A DNA stretch of 43,355 nucleotides from DASPJL01 sp035628645. GTDB lineage: Bacteria; Bacteroidota; Bacteroidia; Cytophagales; Cyclobacteriaceae. Position numbers and translations under genes: made by a program. The stretch is from the NCBI GenBank assembly GCA_035628645.1, contig DASPJL010000012.1:1-43355 (forward strand), given 5' to 3'. Below, one piece after another: positions 1 to 8,466 of this stretch; position 1 is the first letter of the stretch, and each line of letters begins with the position of its first letter. Below the pieces are notes generated by a model, which had not been told where the DNA came from, made no database searches, and saw only the letters and a list, made by a program, of their open reading frames with translations.

Positions 1-200
1 CTATAAGGGGGAATTTTATTTTGAACCTTTTCCAGAAAGGGTTTGAAAAATCCCAAGTTAAGATTTTGTTACCTATGTAGAAAGACAATCTTGATAAAAA
101 TCTAAGGCACGATTCAGGGGCTACATATTGTAAACAGTAGATCTTATAAGCATTCCCTGGCAGCAGGCAAACCAATATATTGAATGAGGAAATGACGTGT

Positions 201-232
201 AAAAAAAGAGACCATCCTTTTCGGATAGCCCC
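201..232 (-). terminator. Rho-independent terminator of the T9SS cargo gene
   Basis: Read on the minus strand, a 10-bp stem (GGGGCTATCC with GGATGGTCTC, using G-U pairs) closes a 5-base loop and is followed by seven T. It begins about 25 bases after the stop codon of the large minus-strand gene, which fits its transcription end. Bases 1-200 to its left show no convincing gene. Confidence 0.75.
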
Positions 233-257
233 TTTTATATATTTTAGAAGAAATGCA

Positions 258-3200
258 CTATTTAATTATCAGCTTTTCCTGAAACAGTTGTTCCTGCGTT
301 TTTACAAGAACGAGATATACTCCCGGCTTGAGTTTCGGTAGATCAAAAGTTGAATTTTCCCCGTAACCCGTCAGCAAATGTCCGGTAATTATAGCATTGC
401 CAAATTGATTGTATATGGATATTTCGGCATTGGTATTATCGTCCATAATCAGGCTTATAGGACTATTGCTTGAAGATGGGTTGGGATACAACGAAAATCC
501 ATTAGTTTGTGTGGTTTTGTTAACGGTGATTGTTACGATCTCCGAGTAATCAGATGCACCATTGTCGTCCAATTGTTTTAAGCGATAATAATTAATTCCA
601 GCAATAGGATTGTTATCTAAAACAGAATACTCGATATAAATGCTTGAGCTTCCGGCCGCGTTAACTCTAGCTATTTCAACAAAATTAATAGCGTCATTAC
701 TTCTTTCTACAATAAAATATTGACTATTGATCTCTCTTTCAGTTGACCAATCTAATTTAACATTGTTTTGCTCGGTTAATGAGGCGCTGAAAGAAGTCAG
801 GTCAACCGGAAGCTTTACCATTCCTGCGCCCACAAGTGTATATTCTGAAAAAGTGCTAAAACCTGTTCTTTTGAATGAACTTCTTGGAGAATAATCTCCT
901 ACTGCTGCACTATTTTCCAAAACCCAGTCTGAACTTGAATCGTGTCTTTTTGCTAAAGTAACCGCATCATTTGCGTCAGGTATAGTTGGCAAAAATACTT
1001 CCACATCATAAAGACCTGAACTCAGTGGTTCTATATCGGGCGTTAGGTGCCAATATCCTCCTTCTGCCAATTCATCAAAAGTGTATCCAGCTTCTTCTAA
1101 AGGTAAACCTGCAGTGCCCGTTGCATTTTCAGAATTAAATCCTCCAAGTATTGAACTTACTGCAAGGTTGGAAGTCATGGTCATACTGATTCGTTGGTAC
1201 CTTGATGCATCTCCTACAGGAAAGTCATAAGTTACCTGATCTTCTTTGTAGAATTCTACCTGATCTGCATTTAACCATTGATTGGTTCCCGCCTTTGAAT
1301 AAAAACCTATCGTGCAGCTATTGTTTGTAACCTGTATATTAGAAATAGTTACTTGTACCCAATTATTATTTGTGTTTCCAATATTTGGAGTTTTGATTAT
1401 TGAGTTAATTGAATGGGTAGGACTGGCAAGCATGTATGCCGAAGTTTGGCCTCCACTACTTTTTACCCATGCTTTGAGTGTGTAAAATCCATTGGTTAAA
1501 TTGGTAATAGTCTGATAAGTGGCAACTTCATAGGGATTATTTCTCCAGTGCGTTAAATGATAAGATTTTTCATAGGACCCGCCATAAGTTTCTGAATAAT
1601 CCTCATTGCCTGTTCCGCTGGATGATAATGTTGTGTTCCAATTTGTCATGCCTGATTCAAATCCTGAATTACTTACTACTTCCTGACGGAATTCAACATC
1701 ATCCATGTAGAAACGATGACTTACGCTGTTGCCGGCAGAGTGGAATCCTATTATGCATTGCCCATTAATCACATTTATACCTGAAATACTAATTTGTTTC
1801 CATGATCCAACCGAACCAGGACTGTTTTGAAGTACAGTTGTGCCATTAAATCCCCTGGCAAACATATAAGCAGCTTGTCCGGGATCACACCTCACCCAAG
1901 CTTTTAATGTATAATTCCCATTTGGTAAGCCTGTAATTGTTTGGAAGGTTTCGATTTCATAGGTTGTATTATTTGTCCAATGGGTTAAATGATAAGAACC
2001 TCCTTTAGCGCCTTCGTAGGTTTCTGTGAAATCTGCGGATCCACTTCCCGAAATAACATTGGTAGTCCAGCCGTATGGATTTTCTTCTCTGTTATTGCCG
2101 TGTTCAAAGCTAGGATTTACTACAAGTCCCGTATTTTTTATACTTCTCCTAAGGTTTCCCACCACATAAGAACTACTTGAATGAGAAACAATAGCACTAG
2201 TAGAAGAACTGGATAAGCTTAATTCATAAGGACCGGTTTTTATAAGTCCTTTTGTTAAAGTGAGTGTTCCTGAAACTGTGACATTACCATCAAGACTAGT
2301 AAAGCCACTGCTTTTGTTAATCTTTAAATTGATATAATTTCCTGCGATTACCTGATCGGATGAACCTGATAAAGTGATTTGTGACTGATTGTTACCGTTA
2401 ATGGTACCATAATTATTGAGATCGCCACAAACGAATAGTTCGGAATAAGCGCCCATAGTTAGAGAAGCCCCTGGTTCAATAGTTATTGAGCCTGCATTTG
2501 CGATTTTGTAGGCAGTGCTGGTTCCGGCAGAAATAATAGGATAATTAGCAACACCGGAAGGGATAGTAATATTGTCGCCACAAGTTGGAAGGGTGCAAGA
2601 TCCCCAATTGTCCGCATTGAACCACTCGTTCGAATACCCCATCCAAACCCTTTCTGCTAAAGCAGGAAATGGGGTCGAACTTACAGTTTCAACAAAAGAT
2701 ATATCATCAATAGCGATGTCGTTCCCTGATGCCTCTACGCTCAGGTTTCTGATGGCCAGTTCTACCTGAGATAAATTTCCTGTGTTTATTTCTATCGTAT
2801 ATTTTATCCAATCACAAAGGGAAGCATTAGAAATATTGCTGCCCATTCTTTTACAATCTGCATAAAGACCAAAAAGAAGATTGGATGCTCCGCCACTGTT
2901 TGGTGCCAAGCTTGCCGCCCAGAATGAAAAAGTATAGTTGGTATTGGGTTTTACAGAAATTGTTTGAGCCCAAAGTTTTTTAGATGAATATTTATCGGCA
3001 TTTCCTATAAGCATGTTTCCTTTTGAAATAGGTGACCTTTTTTCTTCTGAGTTCATATTGCAAAAATTGTTATGAACACCTTTAGGATTGTCCTTAATGG
3101 TGAAATATCCCTCGTCATAAAGATTATCAAGTGAATAGTTGTATTCAGTGTCAAAGAAAGGACTTTGAGGATCATTGGGATCTATCATAGAAAAATCTCC

Positions 3201-3347
3201 ATTGACAACAAGATTTGCCTGCGCGTTACTATAGGAGTAGGGCAGAGTCAATAAAATGATGACAAGTAAAAAATAATAAACAATAGAAGATTTAGATGTA
3301 AAATCCAAAGTGCTTTTTTTCAATTGTTTTTTAAAAAGAAATTTCAT
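258..3347 (-). CDS. Secreted T9SS type A cargo protein with tandem carbohydrate-binding-like modules
   Basis: The 1029-residue protein is probably exported by the Sec system and then carried across the outer membrane by the type IX system. A hydrophobic signal segment lies at about residues 22-40, ending near SYSNAQA. Residues 44-220 look like a jelly-roll module starting ANLVVNGDF and ending with a DDISF strand. Residues 230-405 hold a W-x-G...NW segment and beta-rich repeats typical of Cytophagales surface proteins. Residues 408-555 and 556-702 are two related modules sharing SYHLTHW and YTLKAWV; from memory they resemble the modules appended to GH53 galactanases (CBM61-like). Residues 703-840 contain YDFPVGD. 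The C-terminal 80 residues (FSLYPNPSS to the LIIK end) are the sorting domain. No catalytic domain is visible, so a polysaccharide-binding or adhesion role is inferred. Confidence 0.85.
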   Translation of the reverse strand: MKFLFKKQLKKSTLDFTSKSSIVYYFLLVIILLTLPYSYSNAQANLVVNGDFSMIDPNDPQSPFFDTEYNYSLDNLYDEGYFTIKDNPKGVHNNFCNMNSEEKRSPISKGNMLIGNADKYSSKKLWAQTISVKPNTNYTFSFWAASLAPNSGGASNLLFGLYADCKRMGSNISNASLCDWIKYTIEINTGNLSQVELAIRNLSVEASGNDIAIDDISFVETVSSTPFPALAERVWMGYSNEWFNADNWGSCTLPTCGDNITIPSGVANYPIISAGTSTAYKIANAGSITIEPGASLTMGAYSELFVCGDLNNYGTINGNNQSQITLSGSSDQVIAGNYINLKINKSSGFTSLDGNVTVSGTLTLTKGLIKTGPYELSLSSSSTSAIVSHSSSSYVVGNLRRSIKNTGLVVNPSFEHGNNREENPYGWTTNVISGSGSADFTETYEGAKGGSYHLTHWTNNTTYEIETFQTITGLPNGNYTLKAWVRCDPGQAAYMFARGFNGTTVLQNSPGSVGSWKQISISGINVINGQCIIGFHSAGNSVSHRFYMDDVEFRQEVVSNSGFESGMTNWNTTLSSSGTGNEDYSETYGGSYEKSYHLTHWRNNPYEVATYQTITNLTNGFYTLKAWVKSSGGQTSAYMLASPTHSINSIIKTPNIGNTNNNWVQVTISNIQVTNNSCTIGFYSKAGTNQWLNADQVEFYKEDQVTYDFPVGDASRYQRISMTMTSNLAVSSILGGFNSENATGTAGLPLEEAGYTFDELAEGGYWHLTPDIEPLSSGLYDVEVFLPTIPDANDAVTLAKRHDSSSDWVLENSAAVGDYSPRSSFKRTGFSTFSEYTLVGAGMVKLPVDLTSFSASLTEQNNVKLDWSTEREINSQYFIVERSNDAINFVEIARVNAAGSSSIYIEYSVLDNNPIAGINYYRLKQLDDNGASDYSEIVTITVNKTTQTNGFSLYPNPSSSNSPISLIMDDNTNAEISIYNQFGNAIITGHLLTGYGENSTFDLPKLKPGVYLVLVKTQEQLFQEKLIIK

Positions 3348-3706
3348 ACATAAACATGTTTCTCGGGAGTCTATAAAGAAAAAAGGGAAATTGTAACCGA
3401 AATGTTTATTTATTACATGGAAATTTAAAATTCCTTATTTGATATAAAATATTTGAAATGTTATATTAAATAATTCATCAATCTTTTATATTTCAGGCAG
3501 TTAACTTAAATAGAGTTAAATTTTAAATCGGTTAAAGTCCTAAATAGTTTTGGATTGGTGGTTTTAACCTATTTATCGACAAAATAAGTAGTTTAGGTAG
3601 AAAAAATAGAACTTAATCGAGGAAACGATTGAATTGGTCGAAAGAATGGTAAGTATTGATAGAAAGTATAAGTTTTCTTTAAAATATTTATTTTTAGCAC
3701 GCCAAT

Positions 3707-3745
3707 AATAAAGCTCAAGGAAAATTAATTCCTGAGCTTTTTATT
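3707..3745. terminator. Bidirectional terminator-like hairpin with no adjacent gene
   Basis: AATAAAGCTCA, a bulged A and GGAA pair with TTCC and TGAGCTTTTTATT, giving about 15 bp flanked by A/T runs on both sides. The 3348-3925 spacer has no long reading frame. The nearest minus-strand gene starts at 3347 and reads away, so the hairpin may end a short unannotated plus-strand transcript. Confidence 0.5.
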
Positions 3746-3818
3746 ACTTTTTCCCTAACTGATTAATCAAAGGAAAGATGTGCCTAACTGAGTGAGTTTT
3801 TTGCTAATTACAGAGAAA

Positions 3819-3846
3819 GCACCCTTCTGGGCTAAGGTGGTTTTTT
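3819..3846 (+). terminator. Terminator-like hairpin upstream of the SRP RNA promoter
   Basis: CACC-c-TT pairs with AAGGTG around the loop CTGGGCT and is followed directly by GTTTTTT. It lies about 45 bases before the -33 box of the SRP RNA promoter. It could insulate that gene from upstream transcription or end a small transcript in the 3348-3820 spacer. The stem is short, so this is tentative. Confidence 0.45.
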
Positions 3847-3891
3847 GTCTTCTGGGGAGGAAATAAATATTATTTAAAAGGTCTGCAAATT

Positions 3892-3922
3892 TTTGTCCTT
3901 CAAAGATATTCTTATACCTTTG
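3892..3922 (+). promoter_or_regulatory. Bacteroidota sigma-A promoter of the SRP RNA gene
   Basis: The -33 box TTTG (3892-3895) and the -7 box TACCTTTG (3915-3922) are separated by exactly 19 bases, matching the Bacteroidota consensus TTTG-N19-TAnnTTTG. Transcription would start at about 3926-3929, which coincides with the first paired base of the RNA. Confidence 0.85.
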
Positions 3923-3925
3923 CAC

Positions 3926-4018
3926 CCGGCGAGTCTATACGACCAGCTCCTGTGAATCCTCCAGGTGCGGAAGCAAGCAAAGGTAAACGGTCGAGCGGTG
4001 CGATATATGGCTTGCCAT
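3926..4018 (+). ncRNA. ffs: Signal recognition particle RNA, small bacterial (4.5S) type
   Basis: This is the RNA scaffold that binds Ffh and delivers ribosomes making membrane or secreted proteins to FtsY. The ends pair: GGCGAGTC (3928-3935) with GGCTTGCC (4009-4016), eight consecutive pairs including two G-U. The apical hairpin carries the universal signature CCAGGTGCGGAAGCAAGCA with a GGAA tetraloop, followed by AAAGGTAA, as in helix 8 of bacterial SRP RNAs. The length of about 90 bases fits the small type without an Alu domain. A textbook promoter lies immediately upstream and a short T run (4018-4023) follows. It converges on the gene ending at 4022 with almost no gap. Exact ends are inferred. 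Confidence 0.92.
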
Positions 4019-4021
4019 TTT

Positions 4022-4636
4022 TTATTCCTCGTCTTCTATTATAATTTCCCTGATTTCTTTTTTATTCAGATACTCTTTGATCTTTGGAGCATAACATTCG
4101 ATTTCCTCGTACATTATTGTTGCATTTTTTCCTACATATTTTTCATGGTTATTTTGGAAGTCGTCCGAACCTTCGAAATACCTCAGCCAAATAAATTCGT
4201 GGCTCCTTCCTTCTTCTTCTTGTAAAATGATATATGCAAATTCATTAAATTTTATGTCCTTTATTTTTCCGCTAAGTTCTTTAAATTGATCCTCTTGAGG
4301 GTTTTGAAGTTCAGAAACTTTTGTAAAAACAAGAGGACATTTAAAAGCCATTTTCACACCTACCATTTCTCCAATTTTTTCAGCATCATTTTCATTATTT
4401 ATATCAAGCTTCAATTCCTTTTTGGCTTGCTTTTCATGATTGCTAAAACTTTGAATCAAACAAATACCAAGTGCCATCTCCAATTGTTTATAGCTTGTAT
4501 ATTTATTCAAATCCTGTTTGCTAATACAGTCGCATGATTCTTCTGCCATAATATCGGTAATGTCTTGCGAATTAGAGGGGAGACTTGACACGAAAATGGC
4601 AAAAATCAGAATTGTCTTGTTTAAACCTTTCTTCAT
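4022..4636 (-). CDS. Secreted protein of unknown function
   Basis: I do not recognise a named family for this 204-residue protein. The N-terminus (MKKGLNKTILIFAIFVSS...SNSQ) is a cleavable signal peptide ending near residue 24, so it is probably periplasmic. The mature part has four clustered cysteines (C35, C37, C59, C100) in an arrangement like CDC...GICL that recurs, from memory, in Bacteroidota secreted proteins of unknown function, and a fifth at C181. Residues about 120-180 are beta-rich and could be a small OB-like fold; this is a guess. The C-terminus is acidic. A 7-bp inverted repeat, ACAGGAA/TTCCTGT, at 4680-4699 lies 44 bases upstream of the start. Its stop nearly touches the SRP RNA end, with no separate terminator seen. 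Confidence 0.75.
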   Translation of the reverse strand: MKKGLNKTILIFAIFVSSLPSNSQDITDIMAEESCDCISKQDLNKYTSYKQLEMALGICLIQSFSNHEKQAKKELKLDINNENDAEKIGEMVGVKMAFKCPLVFTKVSELQNPQEDQFKELSGKIKDIKFNEFAYIILQEEEGRSHEFIWLRYFEGSDDFQNNHEKYVGKNATIMYEEIECYAPKIKEYLNKKEIREIIIEDEE

Positions 4637-4734
4637 ATATAAGTTTTGTTAATTGAAAATTAAAAGTATAAAAGTTTAGACAGGAAAACCACTTCCTGTA
4701 AAATAAAAGGGGGTTAAACTTTTTAATTGGAAAT

Positions 4735-4769
4735 AAAAAAGGTCCTCAATAATCTTGTTATTGAAGACC
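4735..4769 (-). terminator. Rho-independent terminator of bcp
   Basis: Minus-strand reading gives GGTCTTCAATAA, a 5-base loop, and TTATTGAGGACC (12 positions with one C-A mismatch) followed by six T. It starts about 25 bases past the bcp stop. Confidence 0.8.
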
Positions 4770-4794
4770 CTATGTATTTATGAAAAACTATAAA

Positions 4795-5244
4795 CTACTT
4801 CAGAATTTGCGAAGTATGCTCCTTTGTGTCTACTTTACTGATAATATCTGTAATCACCCCATTTTCATCAATAATAAAAGTGGTGCGGGCGGTTCCCATA
4901 TATTTTCTGCCGTACATCGATTTTTCTACCCAAACGCCATAAGCTTCATTAATGGATTTATCTGTGTCTGCGACCAATGGAAAAGGAAGACCATATTTTT
5001 CTATAAATTTCTTGTGGGCTTTTTCAGGATCAGAACTGACGCCTATTACCTGATATCCTGCTTTTTTTAAAGCTGCGTCATTATCTCTTAAATTACATGC
5101 CTGAGCGGTACATCCGGGAGTGTCATCCTTTGGATAAAAATAAAGTACTACCTTCCTTCCTTTGAAATCCGATAACTTTATTGAGTTGCCATCCTGGTCT
5201 TTTCCCTGAAAATCAGGAGCTTTATCGCCGATATTTAATGCCAT
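4795..5244 (-). CDS. bcp: Thioredoxin-dependent peroxiredoxin, Bcp/PrxQ type
   Basis: This cytoplasmic thiol peroxidase reduces hydrogen peroxide and organic hydroperoxides using thioredoxin. The 149 residues cover the whole family length. Residues 36-50 contain FYPKDDTPGCTAQAC, with the peroxidatic Cys at 45 and the resolving Cys at 50, the five-residue spacing that defines the PrxQ subgroup. GDKAPDF at the N-terminus and the later R in the TARTTF stretch are further peroxiredoxin hallmarks. The ATG at 5242-5244 gives the usual short N-terminus. It is transcribed alone, divergently from the helicase gene 228 bases away, and ends in a clear hairpin terminator. No oxidative-stress operator could be recognised in the shared upstream region. 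Confidence 0.95.
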   Translation of the reverse strand: MALNIGDKAPDFQGKDQDGNSIKLSDFKGRKVVLYFYPKDDTPGCTAQACNLRDNDAALKKAGYQVIGVSSDPEKAHKKFIEKYGLPFPLVADTDKSINEAYGVWVEKSMYGRKYMGTARTTFIIDENGVITDIISKVDTKEHTSQILK

Positions 5245-5472
5245 AGTATGTGTATAGGTTGAGTGATATTTTTTAAAAGGGTAAAATAAGAGATTAAATC
5301 CTTAAGAATTAACTTTTCTGAGATCAAAATTTAGAAATTAACAGGGACAGGCAACGAGTCCGAGGGAATTAATTTTACCAATATTGTTTACAGATTTATA
5401 CAAGCATTCTGATGCAAAATCGTAATTTCGCAAACCAACCATTTTTAAATTATTTTTACATAATTCAATTAG

Positions 5473-7710
5473 ATGCAATTTCTTGATAGTCTTAATGAAC
5501 CCCAGAAGCAAGCAGTAGTCAACACAGAGGGCCCATCAATGATTATTGCCGGAGCAGGTTCCGGAAAAACCCGTGTACTTACTTTCAGAATCGCTTATTT
5601 AATAAAATATAAACAAATAGATCCTTTCAATATTCTTTCGCTTACCTTCACCAATAAGGCAGCTATGGAGATGAGGAAGCGGATAGAAGGAGAAGTCGGG
5701 ACAGACGCAAGAAACATCTGGATGGGGACTTTTCACTCTGTTTTTGCCCGGATATTAAGGACAGAAGCAGAACGAATTGGTTATCCCAGGAACTTTGCTA
5801 TTTATGATACGGAAGACTCCAAGTCTTTATTAAAAAACATTATAAAGGAGCTTCACCTTGATGATAAGGTTTATAAACCGTCGTCCATCCTTGGAAGGAT
5901 TTCTGCGGCAAAAAACAGACTTGTTTCCTGGAGGGAATACAACAGGAATCCTGTTTACATGGAAGATGACGAAGCTTCCATGCGACCGCAAACAGGTAAG
6001 ATCTACAAAATTTACCAGGAGAGGTTATTCAAATCAGGCGCTATGGATTTTGATGATCTTTTGTTTAATACGAATGTACTTTTCAAAGAGCATGCAGATG
6101 TGCTTAACAAATACCAGGACAGGTTTCACTATGTGATGGTGGATGAGTTTCAGGACACGAATATCTCACAATACCTGATTACCAGAAGATTGGCGGCAAG
6201 AAGAGAAAATATCTGTGTAGTGGGGGACGATGCTCAGAGTATTTATGCATTTCGAGGCGCTGATATACAGAATATCCTGAATTTCGAAAAGGACTATCCT
6301 GATCTGAAGATTTTTAAGTTAGAACAAAACTATCGATCTACACAGAATATTGTCAATGCTGCCAATTCGGTAATAGGAAGGAATAAAGCGCAGTTAAAGA
6401 AAAACGTCTGGACATCGAACAGTGAAGGAGATCTCATCGAAGTGATCAAAGCATCGTCCGACAACGACGAAGGACGACTGGTTGCCAGTTCGATTTTTGA
6501 GGAGAAAATGCAAAATCATTTAAAAAACCAAGATTTTGCGATACTTTACAGAACCAACTCACAATCCAGGTCAATGGAGGAAGCGCTCCGGAGATTGGGA
6601 ATTAAATACAAAATAATAGGCGGACTGTCTTTTTATCAAAGAAAAGAAATTAAGGATCTTATTGCTTATTTAAGGTTTACCCTTAACCAGAATGATGAGC
6701 AGGCATTCAGGCGGATCATCAATCTTCCTAAAAGAGGAATCGGAGATTCCACCGTTGACAAGCTTTTTGTTTTGGCAGAAGAAAATACGGTTAACATCTG
6801 GGATGTAATTACTAACATAAACAGATTTCAACCAGGCAGAGCAGCAACACCGATCGATGATTTTGCCACTATGATTAAAAGCTTCCGGATGGTGGCTGAA
6901 AAGAAAGACGCATTTGAAGCTGCTTCACATATTGCCAAAGGATCCGGGCTTTTAAAAGAACTTCATGAAGACAAAACAATAGAGGGACTTTCCAGGTACG
7001 AGAACGTGCAGGAACTTTTAAATGCCATTAAGGAATTTGTGGATGATCCTGAAAAAGAAGATAAAAGCCTGGGAGCCTTTTTACAGGAAGTTTCATTACT
7101 TACAGATGCGGATACAAAGAAAGAGGATGGCGATTCTGTTACTTTGATGACCATCCATTCAGCCAAAGGTCTGGAATTTAAACATGTATTTATTGTGGGG
7201 TTAGAGGAAGATCTATTTCCCTCTCAGATGATGTTGAGTAGCAGAGCAGATCTGGAAGAAGAAAGACGCCTTTTTTATGTGGCAATCACAAGGGCAGAGC
7301 AAAAATTGACTTTGTCTTTTGCGATCACGCGGTATAAGTTTGGAAGATTGAAGAACTGTGAACCAAGCCGTTTTCTTGAAGAAGTGGATGGGAAGTTTTT
7401 AAAAATCAACAGGAATATTATTTCTAAAGAACCTGTGGTTACGCCTAATCTGGGGAAAAACCTGATGAAGAACAATCATTTTGTAAAACCCAAAGCCCCG
7501 GCCAGAACGCTTACGCCTGCTGCAGATTTTGTAGCCAGTGATACCTCAAAACTTAATCAGGGAATGAAAGTAGAGCATCCTAAGTTTGGATTTGGAGTAG
7601 TTAAAGAAATGGACAACTCAGGAAATGAAAGAAAGGCAAAGGTGGAATTTGATAATTTTGGTGAAAAAACATTATTACTTAGCTTTGCTAAGCTCAAAAT
7701 CCATGAATAG
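5473..7710 (+). CDS. uvrD: ATP-dependent DNA helicase, UvrD/PcrA family
   Basis: This superfamily 1A 3'-5' helicase acts in nucleotide excision and mismatch repair and in removing proteins from DNA. All core motifs are present: Walker A GAGSGKT at residues 27-33, TFTNKAA (Ia), the Walker B region VDEFQDTN at 223-230, the QNYRST region, TLMTIHSAKGLEF (V) and EERRLFYVAITRAE (VI). The C-terminal residues, about 695-745 (HPKFGFGVV...), match the Tudor-like tail with which PcrA/UvrD contacts RNA polymerase. At 745 residues it is full length. The ATG at 5473 gives the standard MQFLDSLNEPQ start. It leads a plus-strand run with the DUF4290 gene and murA, but an 87-base gap leaves it unclear whether they share a transcript. 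PcrA and UvrD cannot be told apart by motif alone. Confidence 0.95.
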   Translation: MQFLDSLNEPQKQAVVNTEGPSMIIAGAGSGKTRVLTFRIAYLIKYKQIDPFNILSLTFTNKAAMEMRKRIEGEVGTDARNIWMGTFHSVFARILRTEAERIGYPRNFAIYDTEDSKSLLKNIIKELHLDDKVYKPSSILGRISAAKNRLVSWREYNRNPVYMEDDEASMRPQTGKIYKIYQERLFKSGAMDFDDLLFNTNVLFKEHADVLNKYQDRFHYVMVDEFQDTNISQYLITRRLAARRENICVVGDDAQSIYAFRGADIQNILNFEKDYPDLKIFKLEQNYRSTQNIVNAANSVIGRNKAQLKKNVWTSNSEGDLIEVIKASSDNDEGRLVASSIFEEKMQNHLKNQDFAILYRTNSQSRSMEEALRRLGIKYKIIGGLSFYQRKEIKDLIAYLRFTLNQNDEQAFRRIINLPKRGIGDSTVDKLFVLAEENTVNIWDVITNINRFQPGRAATPIDDFATMIKSFRMVAEKKDAFEAASHIAKGSGLLKELHEDKTIEGLSRYENVQELLNAIKEFVDDPEKEDKSLGAFLQEVSLLTDADTKKEDGDSVTLMTIHSAKGLEFKHVFIVGLEEDLFPSQMMLSSRADLEEERRLFYVAITRAEQKLTLSFAITRYKFGRLKNCEPSRFLEEVDGKFLKINRNIISKEPVVTPNLGKNLMKNNHFVKPKAPARTLTPAADFVASDTSKLNQGMKVEHPKFGFGVVKEMDNSGNERKAKVEFDNFGEKTLLLSFAKLKIHE

Positions 7711-7797
7711 ATTTCCATTCTGAATTTTTTTGCATAATGGACGTCAGAGAATTATTGAAATTCGTAGTTCTACATACTTTCATTTAATTAAGTTGCC

Positions 7798-8466
7798 ATG
7801 AATGAGTATAATACAAATAAACAAGATGTAATTTTGAAAGAATACGGAAGAAATGTTCAGAAACTGGTTGACTTTGTTGTGACCGTTGAAGATAGAGAAA
7901 AAAGATCAAATTATGCTCGCACCCTTGTAGAGCTAATGCGCCAGATTAACCCGGCGATGAGAGATGCACAAGATTATTCTCAAAAACTTTGGGATGATCT
8001 TTATATAATGTCAGGTTTCAAATTGGATGTGGATGCTCCTTATCCGATGCCACCAAAGGATGCTATCGGAAAGAAGCCTCAAAGACTGATTTACAACTCG
8101 AATACTATAAGATATAAGCATTATGGCAGAAACATTGAAATGCTTATTGAAAAAGCGGGGAAAATGGAAAATCCCGAGGAAAAGGATGCCTTTATTACTT
8201 ACATCGCCAGGTTAATGAGAAGCTTTTATACTACCTGGAATAAAGATAATATTGAAGATTCTGTTATTGTTCAGCATATCAAGGAAATTTCTAAGGGCAA
8301 TTTAAATGTAGATCCGGAGAAAATACGTGGGGATGGTTTATTTGAAGCTTCTTCAAGGGAAAAAGAAAGAGAAAGAGGGGAGAGGGCTTCAGGCGGCGAT
8401 AAAAATAAAAACTTTAAGAATAAGAATAAGCGTCCAAACGATCATAAAAGAAGAAAAACGAATTAA
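7798..8466 (+). CDS. DUF4290 domain protein
   Basis: This 222-residue protein matches, from memory, the Bacteroidota-restricted family DUF4290, whose function is unknown. Residues 1-170 are largely helical (EYGRNVQKLVDFV, repeated in part as HYGRNIEMLIEKA, suggesting an internal duplication). The last 40 residues are a highly charged, lysine/arginine/asparagine-rich tail that could bind nucleic acid or simply be disordered. No signal peptide or membrane segment is present. Its stop overlaps the murA start by one base (TAATG), so the two are almost certainly translationally coupled. The same neighbour pair is, to my knowledge, common in Bacteroidota, hinting at a role tied to cell-wall synthesis, but no biochemical role can be assigned. 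Confidence 0.88.
   Translation: MNEYNTNKQDVILKEYGRNVQKLVDFVVTVEDREKRSNYARTLVELMRQINPAMRDAQDYSQKLWDDLYIMSGFKLDVDAPYPMPPKDAIGKKPQRLIYNSNTIRYKHYGRNIEMLIEKAGKMENPEEKDAFITYIARLMRSFYTTWNKDNIEDSVIVQHIKEISKGNLNVDPEKIRGDGLFEASSREKERERGERASGGDKNKNFKNKNKRPNDHKRRKTN

Noticed and set aside
1989..2180. Plus-strand short reading frame within the T9SS gene
   Set aside because: It is opposite a long, domain-supported coding region and has no family features; the same applies to the other antisense frames inside genes.
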